Assembly (NCBI RefSeq): GCF_029277445.1
Contig: NZ_CP119566.1
Location: 3,660,001 to 3,724,000 of the forward strand
Direction of reading: 5' to 3'
From: Pararhizobium qamdonense
GTDB lineage: Bacteria > Pseudomonadota > Alphaproteobacteria > Rhizobiales > Rhizobiaceae
DNA: 64,000 nucleotides
The notes under the pieces are model-generated. The model searched no databases and was not told where the DNA came from. It was given only the letters and a program-made list of their open reading frames with translations. Positions 1-8,558 of the stretch are shown in pieces. The translations under genes were made by a program, and so were the position numbers. Every line of letters begins with the position of its first letter. Within the stretch, counting starts at the first letter, position 1.

Positions 1-2
1 CA

Positions 3-293
3 CTCACCGTCGTCATGGCGTCGAAGGGCTATCCCGGCACTTACGACAAGAACACGCCGATTACAAAGCTGCCGGAGGAAGGCACCGATGCCAAGGTGTT
101 TCATGCCGGAACGGCGCTGAAGGACGGGCAGCTGGTCGCCACCGGCGGCCGCGTGCTCAACGTCACGGCGATGGGCAGCACCGTCAGCACGGCGAAAGAC
201 CGGGCTTACGCCGCACTCGACCAGGTGGAATGGCACAACGGCTTTTGCCGCCGCGATATCGGCTGGCAGGCGGTCGAGCGCGAGACAGCGTAA
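3..293 (+). CDS. purD: Phosphoribosylamine-glycine ligase (GAR synthetase), C-terminal part only
   Basis: Only the last ~96 residues are inside the window; the gene enters from the left edge. The frame reads LTVVMASKGYPG and then a stretch with FHAGT, ATGGRVLNVTA and a run ending in the VEW-N-F-RRDIGW block, which is the typical C-terminal signature of PurD. The enzyme joins 5-phosphoribosylamine and glycine using ATP in purine biosynthesis, in the cytoplasm. The stop TAA is at 291-293. Nothing odd is visible in the part shown; the ATP-grasp core lies outside the window. Confidence 0.93.
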   Translation, partial: LTVVMASKGYPGTYDKNTPITKLPEEGTDAKVFHAGTALKDGQLVATGGRVLNVTAMGSTVSTAKDRAYAALDQVEWHNGFCRRDIGWQAVERETA

Positions 294-400
294 CGGCCGC
301 GCCGCCCATCGTAAAACTCACTCAATTTTTACCAATTCTCCTGACGGGAACGTAACGGAGACCGGATATTTTCCTTTGACGATATCAAAGGAGAAAGCCG

Positions 401-928
401 ATGCGCGCCCTTTTGCTTACATTTGCAAGCCTGACTGTTGCCAGCACAGCCGGCGCGTCTTCGCTCGAACGCGTCGTCTCCGGCGAGAAGATCAATCACA
501 GCATCACGCAGCTATCCTGCGGCCAGTGCCCTGCGTTGATCGTCGCAAAGAAGACCGGCTACATCGTTCCCGAAATCGCTGCGGGCACCGAGCGGGTGGA
601 GCTGAGAGAAATCAACGGTGAGATGAAAATGGTGCGCACGGAAGCCTGGCTTGGCGGCTCCCCGGTCGTCTTCATCAGCAAGGCATCCGACGATGACATC
701 AAGGAGGCGCATGCCAAAATGACGCTTTCCGGCGATCTGGCAAAGACCGCAACTGCAGAAATCCTGCCGGTTGAGGCCGAGGCAACAGCCACGCCGGTGA
801 TGATAGATAGCGCTGCGAAAACAAGCTCGGTCAGCATTGCGTCGCTTTCCGGAATGGCTGCGGTAACGCCGCAAGACAGACGGTCACAAGAAGTTGATCT
901 CGAAAATTTCCAACTTCGGCTAAAATGA
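401..928 (+). CDS. Small secreted protein, resembles rhizobial HPE1-like domain proteins
   Basis: This 175-residue protein starts with a clear signal peptide (MRALLLTFASLTVASTAGAS, cleavage near residue 19) and is expected in the periplasm or outside the cell. A good ribosome site (AAAGGAGAAAG) precedes the ATG. A CGQCP motif near residue 40 gives a possible disulphide or metal pair; the C-terminal half is Ala/Thr/Ser-rich and low in complexity. Proteins of this look are labelled plant virulence effector HPE1-like in Agrobacterium and Rhizobium; that is my recollection of the family and not a demonstrated effector role here. It is a single-gene unit followed by a strong terminator at 1003. 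Confidence 0.7.
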   Translation: MRALLLTFASLTVASTAGASSLERVVSGEKINHSITQLSCGQCPALIVAKKTGYIVPEIAAGTERVELREINGEMKMVRTEAWLGGSPVVFISKASDDDIKEAHAKMTLSGDLAKTATAEILPVEAEATATPVMIDSAAKTSSVSIASLSGMAAVTPQDRRSQEVDLENFQLRLK

Positions 929-1002
929 CGGGGAACTCCAAGTCCCTGCCCTAACCAGCCACTCATAAAAGGCTGACCGGGCATTCGCCCTCCAGGCGAA
1001 AG

Positions 1003-1038
1003 ATTGCGCCCCTGAGAGAAGCAGGGGCGCAATTTTTT
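1003..1038 (+). terminator. Strong rho-independent terminator
   Basis: A perfect 12-bp stem (ATTGCGCCCCTG at 1003-1014 against CAGGGGCGCAAT at 1022-1033) with a 7-nt loop is followed by a T-run. It lies 75 nt after the HPE1-like gene and would end its transcript; the opposite strand arm is A-rich, so it may also serve the DUF523 gene arriving from the right. Confidence 0.85.
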
Positions 1039-1148
1039 GTGGCGAATGCCAAACGCCGCACCTCTGACCTGCTCGCGACTCTAACCTTCCGGCAACTCTG
1101 GAATATTGGCGCTAACGATCCGGCGGGCCGGACGGTTTCGGCGAGCTC

Positions 1149-1637
1149 TCAATGACCGATGGCAGCCACGAGCTCTTCAATCTGCCGATCTGAAAACACC
1201 TGTATGCCATGCGCCCTCAAAAGCGCCGCCGTCACGCCCTCGCCCTTCTGGCGGCGGCCTGAAAAACTGCCGTCATAGACAAAGCCGGACCCGCAGGACG
1301 GGCTACCGTCGATCAACAGCGCGTGCGTACAGCCGGTTTCGACCGCCAAGGCCAGTGCGTTGCGCGCCGCCTGCAGGAACTCGCCCGTCACATCCGTGCC
1401 ATTGCTTTCGCGCACATGACCCTTGCCGGACAGAATATCCGCCGCCGACCACCCCTCCCCGATCTCCGCCGGCAGCCGCGGCACCGGCATGCCCGCCGAC
1501 ATTTCCGGACAGACCGTCACCAGCCGCCCCTCATCACGCCAGCGATCGAGTGCTGCATGCACAAGCGGCTTTGCCTGTCCGTCATAGCGGACGGCATGAC
1601 CCATGAGACAGGCACTGACGAGGATTTTGGCGGTCAT
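1149..1637 (-). CDS. DUF523 family protein
   Basis: The 162-residue protein begins MTAKILVSACLMG, with the N-terminal SACL-G-xVRYDG block, a VCPE motif and the DGSPSCGSG motif near residue 110. These three Cys-containing blocks define the DUF523 family, whose biochemical role is not known to me. The reading frame stays open upstream to 1691, but the ATG at 1637 matches the family N-terminus, so I chose it. It is convergent with the secreted protein gene at 401. Cytoplasmic by lack of signal peptide or membrane segment. Confidence 0.85.
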   Translation of the reverse strand: MTAKILVSACLMGHAVRYDGQAKPLVHAALDRWRDEGRLVTVCPEMSAGMPVPRLPAEIGEGWSAADILSGKGHVRESNGTDVTGEFLQAARNALALAVETGCTHALLIDGSPSCGSGFVYDGSFSGRRQKGEGVTAALLRAHGIQVFSDRQIEELVAAIGH

Positions 1638-1699
1638 GCGCCCTGAATAGCGCGGGTGGCATCTGATTTCCAGATCTGTTCCACCGCGCACCTATCGCT

Positions 1700-2014
1700 T
1701 CAGGCGGCAGCAACCGCAAGATGGACGCCGGTTTCTTCCTGCAGGTGGCGGATGACATGGAAGAGGTTTTCCGCACGCGGATTTCCCTTCGGTCCAAACA
1801 TGCGCATCAGGCTTTTTGCGGGCGTGCCGGTTTTTTCGGCCAGACGTTCAAACCCCACCGTCGCATTGATAAAATCCCGCAGAACCGATTTCCCGGTTTC
1901 CATATCGCCCGACAGCAAAAGTTCGATCGCGTCCGACAACAGCGCAGCACGAAAATCCGCGTCATTTTTGGCGCGCGCCTGAATGGTCACCTTAAAGTCA
2001 CGGGTCAATGGCAT
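1700..2014 (-). CDS. Orphan HTH antitoxin-like DNA-binding protein
   Basis: This 104-residue protein has an N-terminal alpha-helical region and a C-terminal helix-turn-helix (VGFERLAEKTGTPAKSLMRMFGP, split here into VGFERLAEKTGTPAKS and LMRMFGP). The layout matches the XRE/HigA-like addiction-module antidote family (COG3636-like, from memory). No RelE/HigB-type toxin reading frame is found next to it: glyS ends 45 bp upstream and DUF523 lies downstream. It may be a solitary regulator or the remnant of a toxin-antitoxin pair. Start ATG at 2014 is the only reasonable one. Confidence 0.65.
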   Translation of the reverse strand: MPLTRDFKVTIQARAKNDADFRAALLSDAIELLLSGDMETGKSVLRDFINATVGFERLAEKTGTPAKSLMRMFGPKGNPRAENLFHVIRHLQEETGVHLAVAAA

Positions 2015-2058
2015 GTTCGCTTCCCTTGCGGCGCTTGTAATCGCGCCAGCGTCATGCG

Positions 2059-4413
2059 TTAGCCCGAAATCTTCGAGAAATCCGCAACCGTTCCTGTCGC
2101 CGCGCGGATCAGGCCGAGCAGGGCCAGGCGGTTGGCGCGGATGGCGGGGTCTTCGTCGTTGACGAGGACATCGGCGAAGAACTGATCGACCGGGCCGCGC
2201 AGCTTCGACAGGGCTTCCATGGCCGAGCGGAAATCCTCGCCGGCGATGGCAGCGCTTGCCTCGCTCGAGGCTTGCGTCACGGCGGCATAGAGTGCCTTTT
2301 CAGCATCGAGCGTCAGGAGTGCGGGATCGACCGTGGCTGCGACCTGCGTGCCCTTCTTTTCCTCGGCGGCCAGAAGCTGGGTGGCGCGCTTGGTGCCGGC
2401 GAGCAGGTTGAGGCCTTCTTCCGAGGTAACAAACGCCGTCAGCGCTTCGACGCGGCGGGCGACCATCAGGAGGTCGTCATTGGCGGCCCCCTCATCCGCC
2501 CTTCGGGCACCTTTTCCCCGCTGGGGAGAAGGGATCTCTGCCGCTGCCCCTTGCTCCCTCTTCTCCCCAGCGGGGAGAAGGTGGCCCGAAGGGCCGGATG
2601 AGGGGGGCGCAGCCAAAACCGCATCGATCAGGTCATGACGGGCGCCGAGATCGCGCAGGTAGACTTTGAGGCGGTCGTGGAAGAAGGAGATGAGGTCGTT
2701 GTCCTCAACGACGGTGGAAAGCGGCAACCGCACCTTCCGCTCCAGCAAAATCCGCACGACACCCAGCGCCGCACGTCGAAGCGCATAGGGGTCCTTGGAG
2801 CCGGTCGGCTTTTCGTCAATGGCCCAGAAGCCCACCAGCGTGTCCAGCTTGTCGGCGAGCGCCACGGTCAGGCCGACGGCATCGGCGGGCAGGCGGTCGG
2901 ATGGACCCTGCGGCTTCCAATGATCTTCGATCGCGGCGGCGACGGAAGCGTCTTCGCCCTGCAAACTCGCGTATTTGCGGCCCATAATGCCCTGGAGTTC
3001 GGGGAATTCGCCGACGGCTTCGGTGCGCAGGTCGGCTTTTGCCAGCACGACGGCGCGATCGACCAGTGTCAGATCGGCACCGGTCACCGTTGCGAGTTCT
3101 GCGGCCAGCGTGCGGATACGCTGGACGCGTTCTCCTTGGGTGCCGAGCTTGGCATGAAAGGTGACATTCAGCGCATCAAGCTTGGCCATGCGCTGGTCGA
3201 GCGGTTTTTTCAGGTCGAGATCGAATTTTGCGGCCGGGGCTTTAAGCGTTTCGAGATCCGGCAGGTTGCCCTGGTCGCGGGTCCAGAAATGCTTGGCGTC
3301 GGAGAGACGCGCGCGCACGACCTTGCCATTGCCGTGGATGATTTCCTTGCCGCCGTCCTTGGCCTCGATATTGGCAACGAGGATGAACTTGTTCGACAGG
3401 GCACCCTCCCCTTGAGGGGGAGGGTCGGCGCGCAGCGACGGGGTGGGGTGATCCTGTGTGTCCGCCTGACTGTCACCCCCACCCGCGCGTACCGCGCGAC
3501 CTCCCCCCTCAAGGGGGAGGTGGTCGCCCGGCCGGCGGGTGACGAAGCATTTCTGGTTGGTCTTGATGGTCAGCCGGATGATTTCCGACGGGATCGCCAG
3601 GTAATCCTCCTCGAACGCGCCCATCAGCACCTGCGGCCACTCGACGAGGCCGGACACTTCCTCCAGCAGGCCTTCGTCCTCGACCAGTTCAAGACCGCTG
3701 GCAAAGGCGATATTGGCGGCGTCGGCGGCGATGATCTGCTTGCGGCGCTCGGCATCGAGCACGACCTTGGCCTTTTCCAGCTTCTCGATGTAATCGGCAA
3801 AACGGCGCACGGTGATGGCTTGCGGCGCGTGAAACCGGTGGCCGTAGGTGATGTTCGACGCGGTGATATCGCCGACCGTGAACGGAATGACCTGAGTTTC
3901 CTCGTGTTCCGGGCCAAACAGGCAGACGATCGACTGCAGCGGCCGCACCCAGCGTAGCGAGCCCGGCTTGGCGGACGCAGCGCCCGACCGCATCGGATTG
4001 CCCCAAGGGAAATTGCGGATGATGCCGGGCATCACCTCGGCAATGATCTCTTCTGCCGGACGGCCGGGCTTGACGATGTGGGCGACATAGAAATCGCCTT
4101 TTTTGGGATCGCTGTGCACATGCGCCTGATCGATCGAGGTGAGACCGGCACCGCGCAAGAAGCCCTCGATCGCCTTTTCATTGGCATCGGTGCGCGGACC
4201 CTTGCGGTCTTCGCTGACGTCGGCGGAGCGGGTGTTGAGGCCGCGAATATCGAGCGTGAGGCGCCGCGGCGTCCAATATTCCCGCGCCCCCTCATAGGTC
4301 AGCCCCGCCTCGACCAGCGCATCGGTCAACAGCTTCTTCAGATCACCGGCAGCCTTGCGCTGCATACGGGCCGGGATTTCCTCGGAGCGGAGTTCAAGCA
4401 GAAGATCGGGCAT
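2059..4413 (-). CDS. glyS: Glycine-tRNA ligase beta subunit with two in-frame repeat-derived inserts
   Basis: The product is the beta subunit of the bacterial alpha2-beta2 glycyl-tRNA synthetase, which supports tRNA binding and charging with the alpha subunit GlyQ (encoded at 10691-11653). It begins [18 protein letters not shown] and ends with the anticodon-binding region ([22 protein letters not shown]). It has 784 residues, while the family normally has about 690-700. The surplus is explained by two palindromic elements read through in frame: residues about 298-338 ([16 protein letters not shown] onward) and about 602-644 ([16 protein letters not shown] onward). Both are Pro/Gly/Arg/Glu-rich and break otherwise conserved sequence without shifting the frame. 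The start ATG at 4413 has no obvious Shine-Dalgarno. glyQ is 6.3 kb away instead of adjacent. Confidence 0.95.
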   Translation of the reverse strand: MPDLLLELRSEEIPARMQRKAAGDLKKLLTDALVEAGLTYEGAREYWTPRRLTLDIRGLNTRSADVSEDRKGPRTDANEKAIEGFLRGAGLTSIDQAHVHSDPKKGDFYVAHIVKPGRPAEEIIAEVMPGIIRNFPWGNPMRSGAASAKPGSLRWVRPLQSIVCLFGPEHEETQVIPFTVGDITASNITYGHRFHAPQAITVRRFADYIEKLEKAKVVLDAERRKQIIAADAANIAFASGLELVEDEGLLEEVSGLVEWPQVLMGAFEEDYLAIPSEIIRLTIKTNQKCFVTRRPGDHLPLEGGGRAVRAGGGDSQADTQDHPTPSLRADPPPQGEGALSNKFILVANIEAKDGGKEIIHGNGKVVRARLSDAKHFWTRDQGNLPDLETLKAPAAKFDLDLKKPLDQRMAKLDALNVTFHAKLGTQGERVQRIRTLAAELATVTGADLTLVDRAVVLAKADLRTEAVGEFPELQGIMGRKYASLQGEDASVAAAIEDHWKPQGPSDRLPADAVGLTVALADKLDTLVGFWAIDEKPTGSKDPYALRRAALGVVRILLERKVRLPLSTVVEDNDLISFFHDRLKVYLRDLGARHDLIDAVLAAPPSSGPSGHLLPAGEKREQGAAAEIPSPQRGKGARRADEGAANDDLLMVARRVEALTAFVTSEEGLNLLAGTKRATQLLAAEEKKGTQVAATVDPALLTLDAEKALYAAVTQASSEASAAIAGEDFRSAMEALSKLRGPVDQFFADVLVNDEDPAIRANRLALLGLIRAATGTVADFSKISG
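2484..2609. repeat. Palindromic mosaic repeat inside glyS (copy A)
   Basis: Two arms face each other: CCCCTCATCCGCCCTTCGGG at 2488-2507 and its near complement CCCGAAGGGCCGGATGAGGG at 2585-2604. Inside each arm sits a smaller palindrome of the type CTTCTCCCC-N2-GGGGAGAAG (2511-2531 and 2560-2580). The element adds about 42 codons to glyS in frame. Its design matches the rhizobial intergenic mosaic elements usually found between genes. Confidence 0.85.
3402..3522. repeat. Palindromic mosaic repeat inside glyS (copy B)
   Basis: Arms CACCCTCCCCTTGAGGGGGA (3402-3421) and CCTCCCCCCTCAAGGGGGAG (3500-3519) are each self-complementary and complementary to one another; between them are GACGGGGTGGGGTGA and TGTCACCCCCACCCGCG, also complementary. 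It adds about 40 codons to glyS in frame. Its core differs from copy A but the nested arrangement is the same. Confidence 0.85.
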
Positions 4414-4507
4414 GGAATGAATGCTTTTCTAAGGGATCGTTTGACTGCGGGGGATTTAGCAAGCCCGGCGGGAAAAGTCATCCATTCAATGGCGGAAAAG
4501 TCAGCGC

Positions 4508-4807
4508 TCAGGCCGCATCGCGCACGGGAATGCGCTCAATCTCGGCCCGTTTGCGTTCAGCCTCGATCGTCAGGTCGTAGCTGACCTGCAAATTCATCCA
4601 GAGTTCGGGCGTGGTGTCGAAAAACCTGGCAAGACGCAGCGCGGTATCGGAGGTCACGCCAGTCTTGCCCGTAACGATCCGTTCGATGCGGGTTCTTGGG
4701 ACATTCAGCTTCTTGGCGAGCGTTCCCGCGCTTATATCCAGCGGCTCGAGATAGAGATCCTTGAGAATCTCGCCCGGATGGATGGCCGGCAGGCCGATAT
4801 CGTTCAT
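4508..4807 (-). CDS. higA: Antitoxin of a HigBA-type toxin-antitoxin module
   Basis: The 99-residue protein starts MNDIGLPAIHPGEILKDLYL, the hallmark N-terminus (HPGEIL) of HigA/VapI-type XRE antitoxins. The helix-turn-helix covers roughly residues 25-60 (ISAGTLAKKLNVPRTRIERI), followed by the conserved FFDTTPELWMNLQ block. It follows the toxin gene with a 16-bp gap, the usual toxin-first HigBA order, so both are co-transcribed. HigA neutralises HigB and represses the operon, very probably through the palindromes at 5124 and 5160. The ATG at 4807 was chosen over the longer frame because that extension only reads the toxin gene in another frame. Confidence 0.9.
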   Translation of the reverse strand: MNDIGLPAIHPGEILKDLYLEPLDISAGTLAKKLNVPRTRIERIVTGKTGVTSDTALRLARFFDTTPELWMNLQVSYDLTIEAERKRAEIERIPVRDAA

Positions 4808-4823
4808 CTGACAGTCCCTACTC

Positions 4824-5108
4824 TCAATGGTAATCAACGATTTCCACGTCATCGGCGCCGCCATTCGACCACACGAAACAGATGCGCCATTGCTGATTGA
4901 TACGGATCGAATACTGACCTTCACGGTCTCCCGACAATTTCTCCAGCCGATTGCCGGGAGGCGAGCGCAGGTCCTTCACGTCGCAGGCTGCATTCAACAA
5001 CACCAGCAATTGCTGGGCACGCCGGACGAGATCGGTGGGAAACCCCTTCTTCATACTGCCATCGGCCAGGGCCGCAGATATCTTGCCCTTGAAAGAACGG
5101 ATCACCAC
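4824..5108 (-). CDS. higB: Toxin of a HigBA-type toxin-antitoxin module (RelE superfamily)
   Basis: This 94-residue protein begins MVIRSFKGKISAAL with a GTG start at 5108 preceded by GGAG. It carries the HigB landmarks: RAQQLLVLLNAA, DLRSPPGNRLEKLSGDREGQ, the SIRINQQWRICFVW strand and the C-terminal VEIVDYH. HigB toxins are ribosome-dependent mRNA endonucleases. All parts expected for an intact toxin are present, including the basic residues in the central strands, so the module looks functional. It lies upstream of glyS in the same direction and is bounded on the other side by two operator-like palindromes. Confidence 0.9.
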   Translation of the reverse strand: MVIRSFKGKISAALADGSMKKGFPTDLVRRAQQLLVLLNAACDVKDLRSPPGNRLEKLSGDREGQYSIRINQQWRICFVWSNGGADDVEIVDYH

Positions 5109-5123
5109 TCAGCTCCAGGAACC

Positions 5124-5176
5124 GTATCACATACTGATACATTCTACCGGAGACGTCAAGTATCACCACGTGATAC
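5124..5176 (-). promoter_or_regulatory. Twin palindromic operators in front of higBA
   Basis: Two 17-bp palindromes share identical arms: GTATCA-CATAC-TGATAC at 5124-5140 and GTATCA-CCACG-TGATAC at 5160-5176, with centres 36 bp apart. A TTGACG sequence read on the minus strand lies between them and could be the -35 element, placing the second palindrome over the -10 region. The position directly in front of higB fits autorepression by the HigA antitoxin or the HigBA complex. Confidence 0.75.
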
Positions 5177-5200
5177 AGCTTCGTGCACATCAGAAGAAAG

Positions 5201-7144
5201 CTACCACCCCCCGCCCCCGCCACCGCCGCCGCCGCCGCCCGAAAAGCCGCCGCCGCTGGAGAAGCCGGAGGAGGACGAGCTGGGGGGTGGGGGGAGAGAT
5301 GAGGACATGGTGCTGGCCATGGAGCCGGCGAAACCGCCCATGCGATCGCCAAAGGAGCCGGCGGCGAAGCTGTTGCCGGAATACCAGGCGGGCTGGTAGG
5401 CGGCGGCACCGGCGGCGGCGGCCAGAAGCCAGCGGTCGAAGGTGTCCGACCAGGGTCTTTCGACGCCCAGAGCCACGGCATAGGGCAACAGCTTTTCGAA
5501 ATGCTGCGGCGACATGTCAGGGGCGCCGGCCATGTTCATCCGCTCTTTTTCCGCGAGCGTCAGATATTGCCGGAGACCATCGATGCCATCCATCATCTTC
5601 GCGCCGATCGGCGTCGGCGCGCCCATCAGATGGAAGAACAGCATGTTGACCAGCACGATACCGCCGACGCCGATCAGAAGCGGGATCTGATGGGCGCTCA
5701 GCGCCATGCTGATGACGACAGCAGAAACGCTAAGCGCGCCTGCGACGGCAAAGAATGTGAGAAAGGCTGCGGCAATCAGCGCGCCGATGCGGGTAAACAG
5801 ACTGCCGCGCTTGTTGAACAGGCGGCCGATGGCGAGCGCAAAAAGCGAGATGATCACCGAGGCTATGACCGGCAGAAGCACCAGCGCGACCGTTGCGCCA
5901 TCGACAAGGCCCGCGACGAAAATGGCGAGCAGAAACAGAGCCGAGATGGCGATGCCACCGGCCACATAGGCGGTATTGGCGTGATAGTATCTGTTGCGAT
6001 GTTCCTTTTCCATCGCGGTGCGGAACTCGGCTCCAGCCTTCTGCACGGCCGGGCCATTGTCCTTGTCGATCGCAAGCTTGCCGCCATTGCGCTGGACGGC
6101 CGCAAGGACTGCCGCCTCGCCGGTTGGGAGCGATGGCGGCTTCGGCTTGTCGGTGCGGGTGATCTCCAGCGCGTTCTTGAAGTCCTTGAGGACGACATAG
6201 CCTTCGACGGCAAGGTTGAGGGCGGCGGCCGACAGCGCCGTCCAGCCCCGGCCGGAAAAACCCCTGTTGTCGATATAATTGACCAGCGCCGGGGAGATCC
6301 CGTCGGGCGCATCCCAGCGCGGGACGATGACGCCTCGGGCCGGATCGCGGCCGACCTTCAGCCACATGCGGGAATAATAGAGCGCGGCGACCACGAAACC
6401 GGCGATGGCCAGGATCGCCGGCAGATGATCGTAGAACCACCAGGCCCGTTCCTGCGATACCGAAGGCGGATCGATGCTGCCCTTTTGCATCTTGACCGCG
6501 ATGGTCAGCCCCTCGTTGGCCTCCAGGCGGCGCGTCGTGGTAAAGACCAGCCGGTCGCCATCTTCCAGCGCGCGGGCGTTCTTGTCGGTCGCGCCCTGGC
6601 CGCCGGTGAAGATATCCAGCGCCTGCGCCTTCACGCCCGCAGGCAAGGCGACCGTGGCAGAGGCCTCCTCGATCGGAAACGCCCATTGATTGCCGGTCAC
6701 ATTCCAATACAGCTCGTCATGATCGGGAAAGAAGCGGATCTGGCGGGCGGTCTCGTAGGTAAACTGGAACGTATGCTCGCCATCTTGCAGGAACACGTCC
6801 TTGTCGCCGGTATAGATGCGGATGCCACCGCTGATATTTTCGGTGCGATAGGGCTCGGCCGCACCGTCGCGCTCAACGGAGATCAGCTTAAAATCGACCT
6901 TGACGACGCGGCCAGCCGCATCGGTGACGGTCAGCGGAAAATCGCGGTAGATGCCGCGCTTGATGCGGTCTCCCTCGACATTGGCGGTGATCGTTTCCGT
7001 GACGCTCAGCACGCCGCTTTTGGCGACGCCGATGACCGAGCGATAGGATTTGAAAACCTCCTCCCCGCGCGCCAGCCCTGCGGTGGACAACAGGATGGAG
7101 AGCAGGAAGAAGAGCCGTGCCAGCGCCGCGAAAACACGTGTCAT
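5201..7144 (-). CDS. DUF2207 family membrane protein with glycine-rich tail
   Basis: The 647-residue protein has a signal peptide ([20 protein letters not shown]), a large extracytoplasmic N-terminal DUF2207 domain ([20 protein letters not shown], residues ~30-230), a transmembrane segment near 245-260, a cytoplasmic part, and a cluster of hydrophobic helices around 400-500. It ends in a Ser/Gly-rich tail ([14 protein letters not shown]) as is common in this family. The ribosome site GGGAGGGA lies 8 nt before the ATG. DUF2207 proteins are usually found next to LemA; here lemA is also upstream in the same direction but an aroA gene lies between. The molecular function is unknown; a role in the envelope is an inference from topology. 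Confidence 0.85.
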   Translation of the reverse strand: MTRVFAALARLFFLLSILLSTAGLARGEEVFKSYRSVIGVAKSGVLSVTETITANVEGDRIKRGIYRDFPLTVTDAAGRVVKVDFKLISVERDGAAEPYRTENISGGIRIYTGDKDVFLQDGEHTFQFTYETARQIRFFPDHDELYWNVTGNQWAFPIEEASATVALPAGVKAQALDIFTGGQGATDKNARALEDGDRLVFTTTRRLEANEGLTIAVKMQKGSIDPPSVSQERAWWFYDHLPAILAIAGFVVAALYYSRMWLKVGRDPARGVIVPRWDAPDGISPALVNYIDNRGFSGRGWTALSAAALNLAVEGYVVLKDFKNALEITRTDKPKPPSLPTGEAAVLAAVQRNGGKLAIDKDNGPAVQKAGAEFRTAMEKEHRNRYYHANTAYVAGGIAISALFLLAIFVAGLVDGATVALVLLPVIASVIISLFALAIGRLFNKRGSLFTRIGALIAAAFLTFFAVAGALSVSAVVISMALSAHQIPLLIGVGGIVLVNMLFFHLMGAPTPIGAKMMDGIDGLRQYLTLAEKERMNMAGAPDMSPQHFEKLLPYAVALGVERPWSDTFDRWLLAAAAGAAAYQPAWYSGNSFAAGSFGDRMGGFAGSMASTMSSSLPPPPSSSSSGFSSGGGFSGGGGGGGGGGGW

Positions 7145-7189
7145 GCGATCGATCCCTCCCCGGCCGGAACAGCCTTATTTGCCTGCACC

Positions 7190-8458
7190 TTAAGGCCGGT
7201 CGCCCTCAAGCCCGACGCCCAGCGATGCAAGCTCATCCCAATAGCGCGGATAGGTCTTGGCGACGCAGCCGGGGTCGAGAATGGTGATGCCGTTGATCTT
7301 GAGGCCCGCCAAAGCAAAGCTCATGGCGATCCGGTGATCGGCGAATGTGTCGATATCGGCCGGCAGCGTCTGGCCGGCAAGCGCCGGATCGGAGGCAACC
7401 AGCAGATCATCGCCCTCCTCGATACCGAGGCCTGGGCGGATATTCGAGAGGCCGGTGGACAGGGCGCGCACGCGGTCGCATTCCTTGACGCGCAGGTTCT
7501 CGATCCCGACGAAACGCACCGGGGTCTCGTTGAAGGCGGCCAGTACGGCAAGTGTTGGGATAGCGTCCTGCATCTGCGAGCCATCGATGACGGCGGGCAT
7601 ATGCGGGAACGAGGCGATGACCTCATAGGCCTTGGCATCCGGCTGCGAAAACGACGCGGCCGCAACGCCGAGATCGATCCGCCCGCCGGTCAAGACTTCC
7701 GCCGCCCAGAGATAGGTCGCAGCCGAGGCATCCGGCTCGATCAGATAATCCGTTGCATGATACCCGGTCGGAGAGACCTGCCAGATCGACGGGCTGACCT
7801 GGGTGACTTCGGCGCCAAAGGCGCGCATTGCGGCAACCGTCAGATCGATATAGCCGCGCGCGCCGATCTCCTCGCCGGCAAGCTCGATATTGATGGGGCG
7901 GGAGGCACCGGCAGCGGCCATCAGCAGGGCGGATACATATTGGCTGGAAAGGCCGGCATCGATGGTGACATGGTCTTCGGCGAAATCGCCGGTGCCGGCG
8001 ATCGTCACCGGCGGGCAGCCGGTTTCGGCGTCCACCGTCACACCGAGCGAACGCAGTGCCGTGACCAGCGGCGCGATCGGCCGCTTGCGCATATGCTGGT
8101 CGCCATCGACCACCACAGTGCCATCAACCAGGGCAGCAGCGGCCGTGAGAAAACGCGTCGCAGTTCCAGCATTGCCGAGGAAAAGCGGCTGTTGCGGCGC
8201 CAGAAGCTTACCGGAACCGGTAACGATGAAGGTGGTATCGTCGGGCTCGGAAATGTCCACGCCCATGGCGCGCAAGGCGTCCGCCATATACCGGGTGTCG
8301 TCGCTCTTCAAGGCGCCGGTCAGGCGGCTGGTGCCCTTGGCAAGGCCGGCCAGAAGCAGCGCCCGGTTGGTGATCGATTTCGAACCTGGGGGGCTGACGC
8401 GGCCTTCAAGCGGATGGCCTGATGGAAGGATGGTGAGTTTCTGGTCTGCGGCGTTCAT
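7190..8458 (-). CDS. aroA: 3-phosphoshikimate 1-carboxyvinyltransferase (EPSP synthase)
   Basis: This 422-residue enzyme transfers enolpyruvate from PEP to shikimate 3-phosphate in the shikimate pathway. It shows the substrate-binding PPGSKSITNRALLLAGL block near residue 22, the LGNAGTATRFLTAA loop near 93, QHMRKRPIAPL, and the C-terminal KECDRVRAL and FADHRIAMSFAL motifs. The loop resembles class I enzymes (GNAGTA) more than the class II loop (GNAATGCR) I associate with Agrobacterium/Rhizobium AroA. At the place of the class I proline (Pro101 in E. coli numbering) there is Phe. It sits 46 bp upstream of the DUF2207 gene and 100 bp downstream of lemA, all in one direction. It may be a second, divergent aroA copy. 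Confidence 0.88.
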   Translation of the reverse strand: MNAADQKLTILPSGHPLEGRVSPPGSKSITNRALLLAGLAKGTSRLTGALKSDDTRYMADALRAMGVDISEPDDTTFIVTGSGKLLAPQQPLFLGNAGTATRFLTAAAALVDGTVVVDGDQHMRKRPIAPLVTALRSLGVTVDAETGCPPVTIAGTGDFAEDHVTIDAGLSSQYVSALLMAAAGASRPINIELAGEEIGARGYIDLTVAAMRAFGAEVTQVSPSIWQVSPTGYHATDYLIEPDASAATYLWAAEVLTGGRIDLGVAAASFSQPDAKAYEVIASFPHMPAVIDGSQMQDAIPTLAVLAAFNETPVRFVGIENLRVKECDRVRALSTGLSNIRPGLGIEEGDDLLVASDPALAGQTLPADIDTFADHRIAMSFALAGLKINGITILDPGCVAKTYPRYWDELASLGVGLEGDRP

Positions 8459-8558
8459 GTTCTCGTCTCTTCATGCCCAATGCACGGCCCCTGCGTGGCT
8501 GCGCCTGCTCTATCGATCGTGGATAGCCGTCTACGACGGAATGTCTTTTGCGGCTAGA

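Noticed and set aside
2484..2609. Idea that the repeats in glyS are CRISPR or IS remnants
   Set aside because: There is no spaced array of identical units and no transposase; nested palindromes with variable cores match mosaic repeats better.
5501..8422. A 973-codon open frame on the plus strand
   Set aside because: It is wholly antisense to the DUF2207 and aroA genes, which have strong family motifs; long antisense frames are common in GC-rich DNA.
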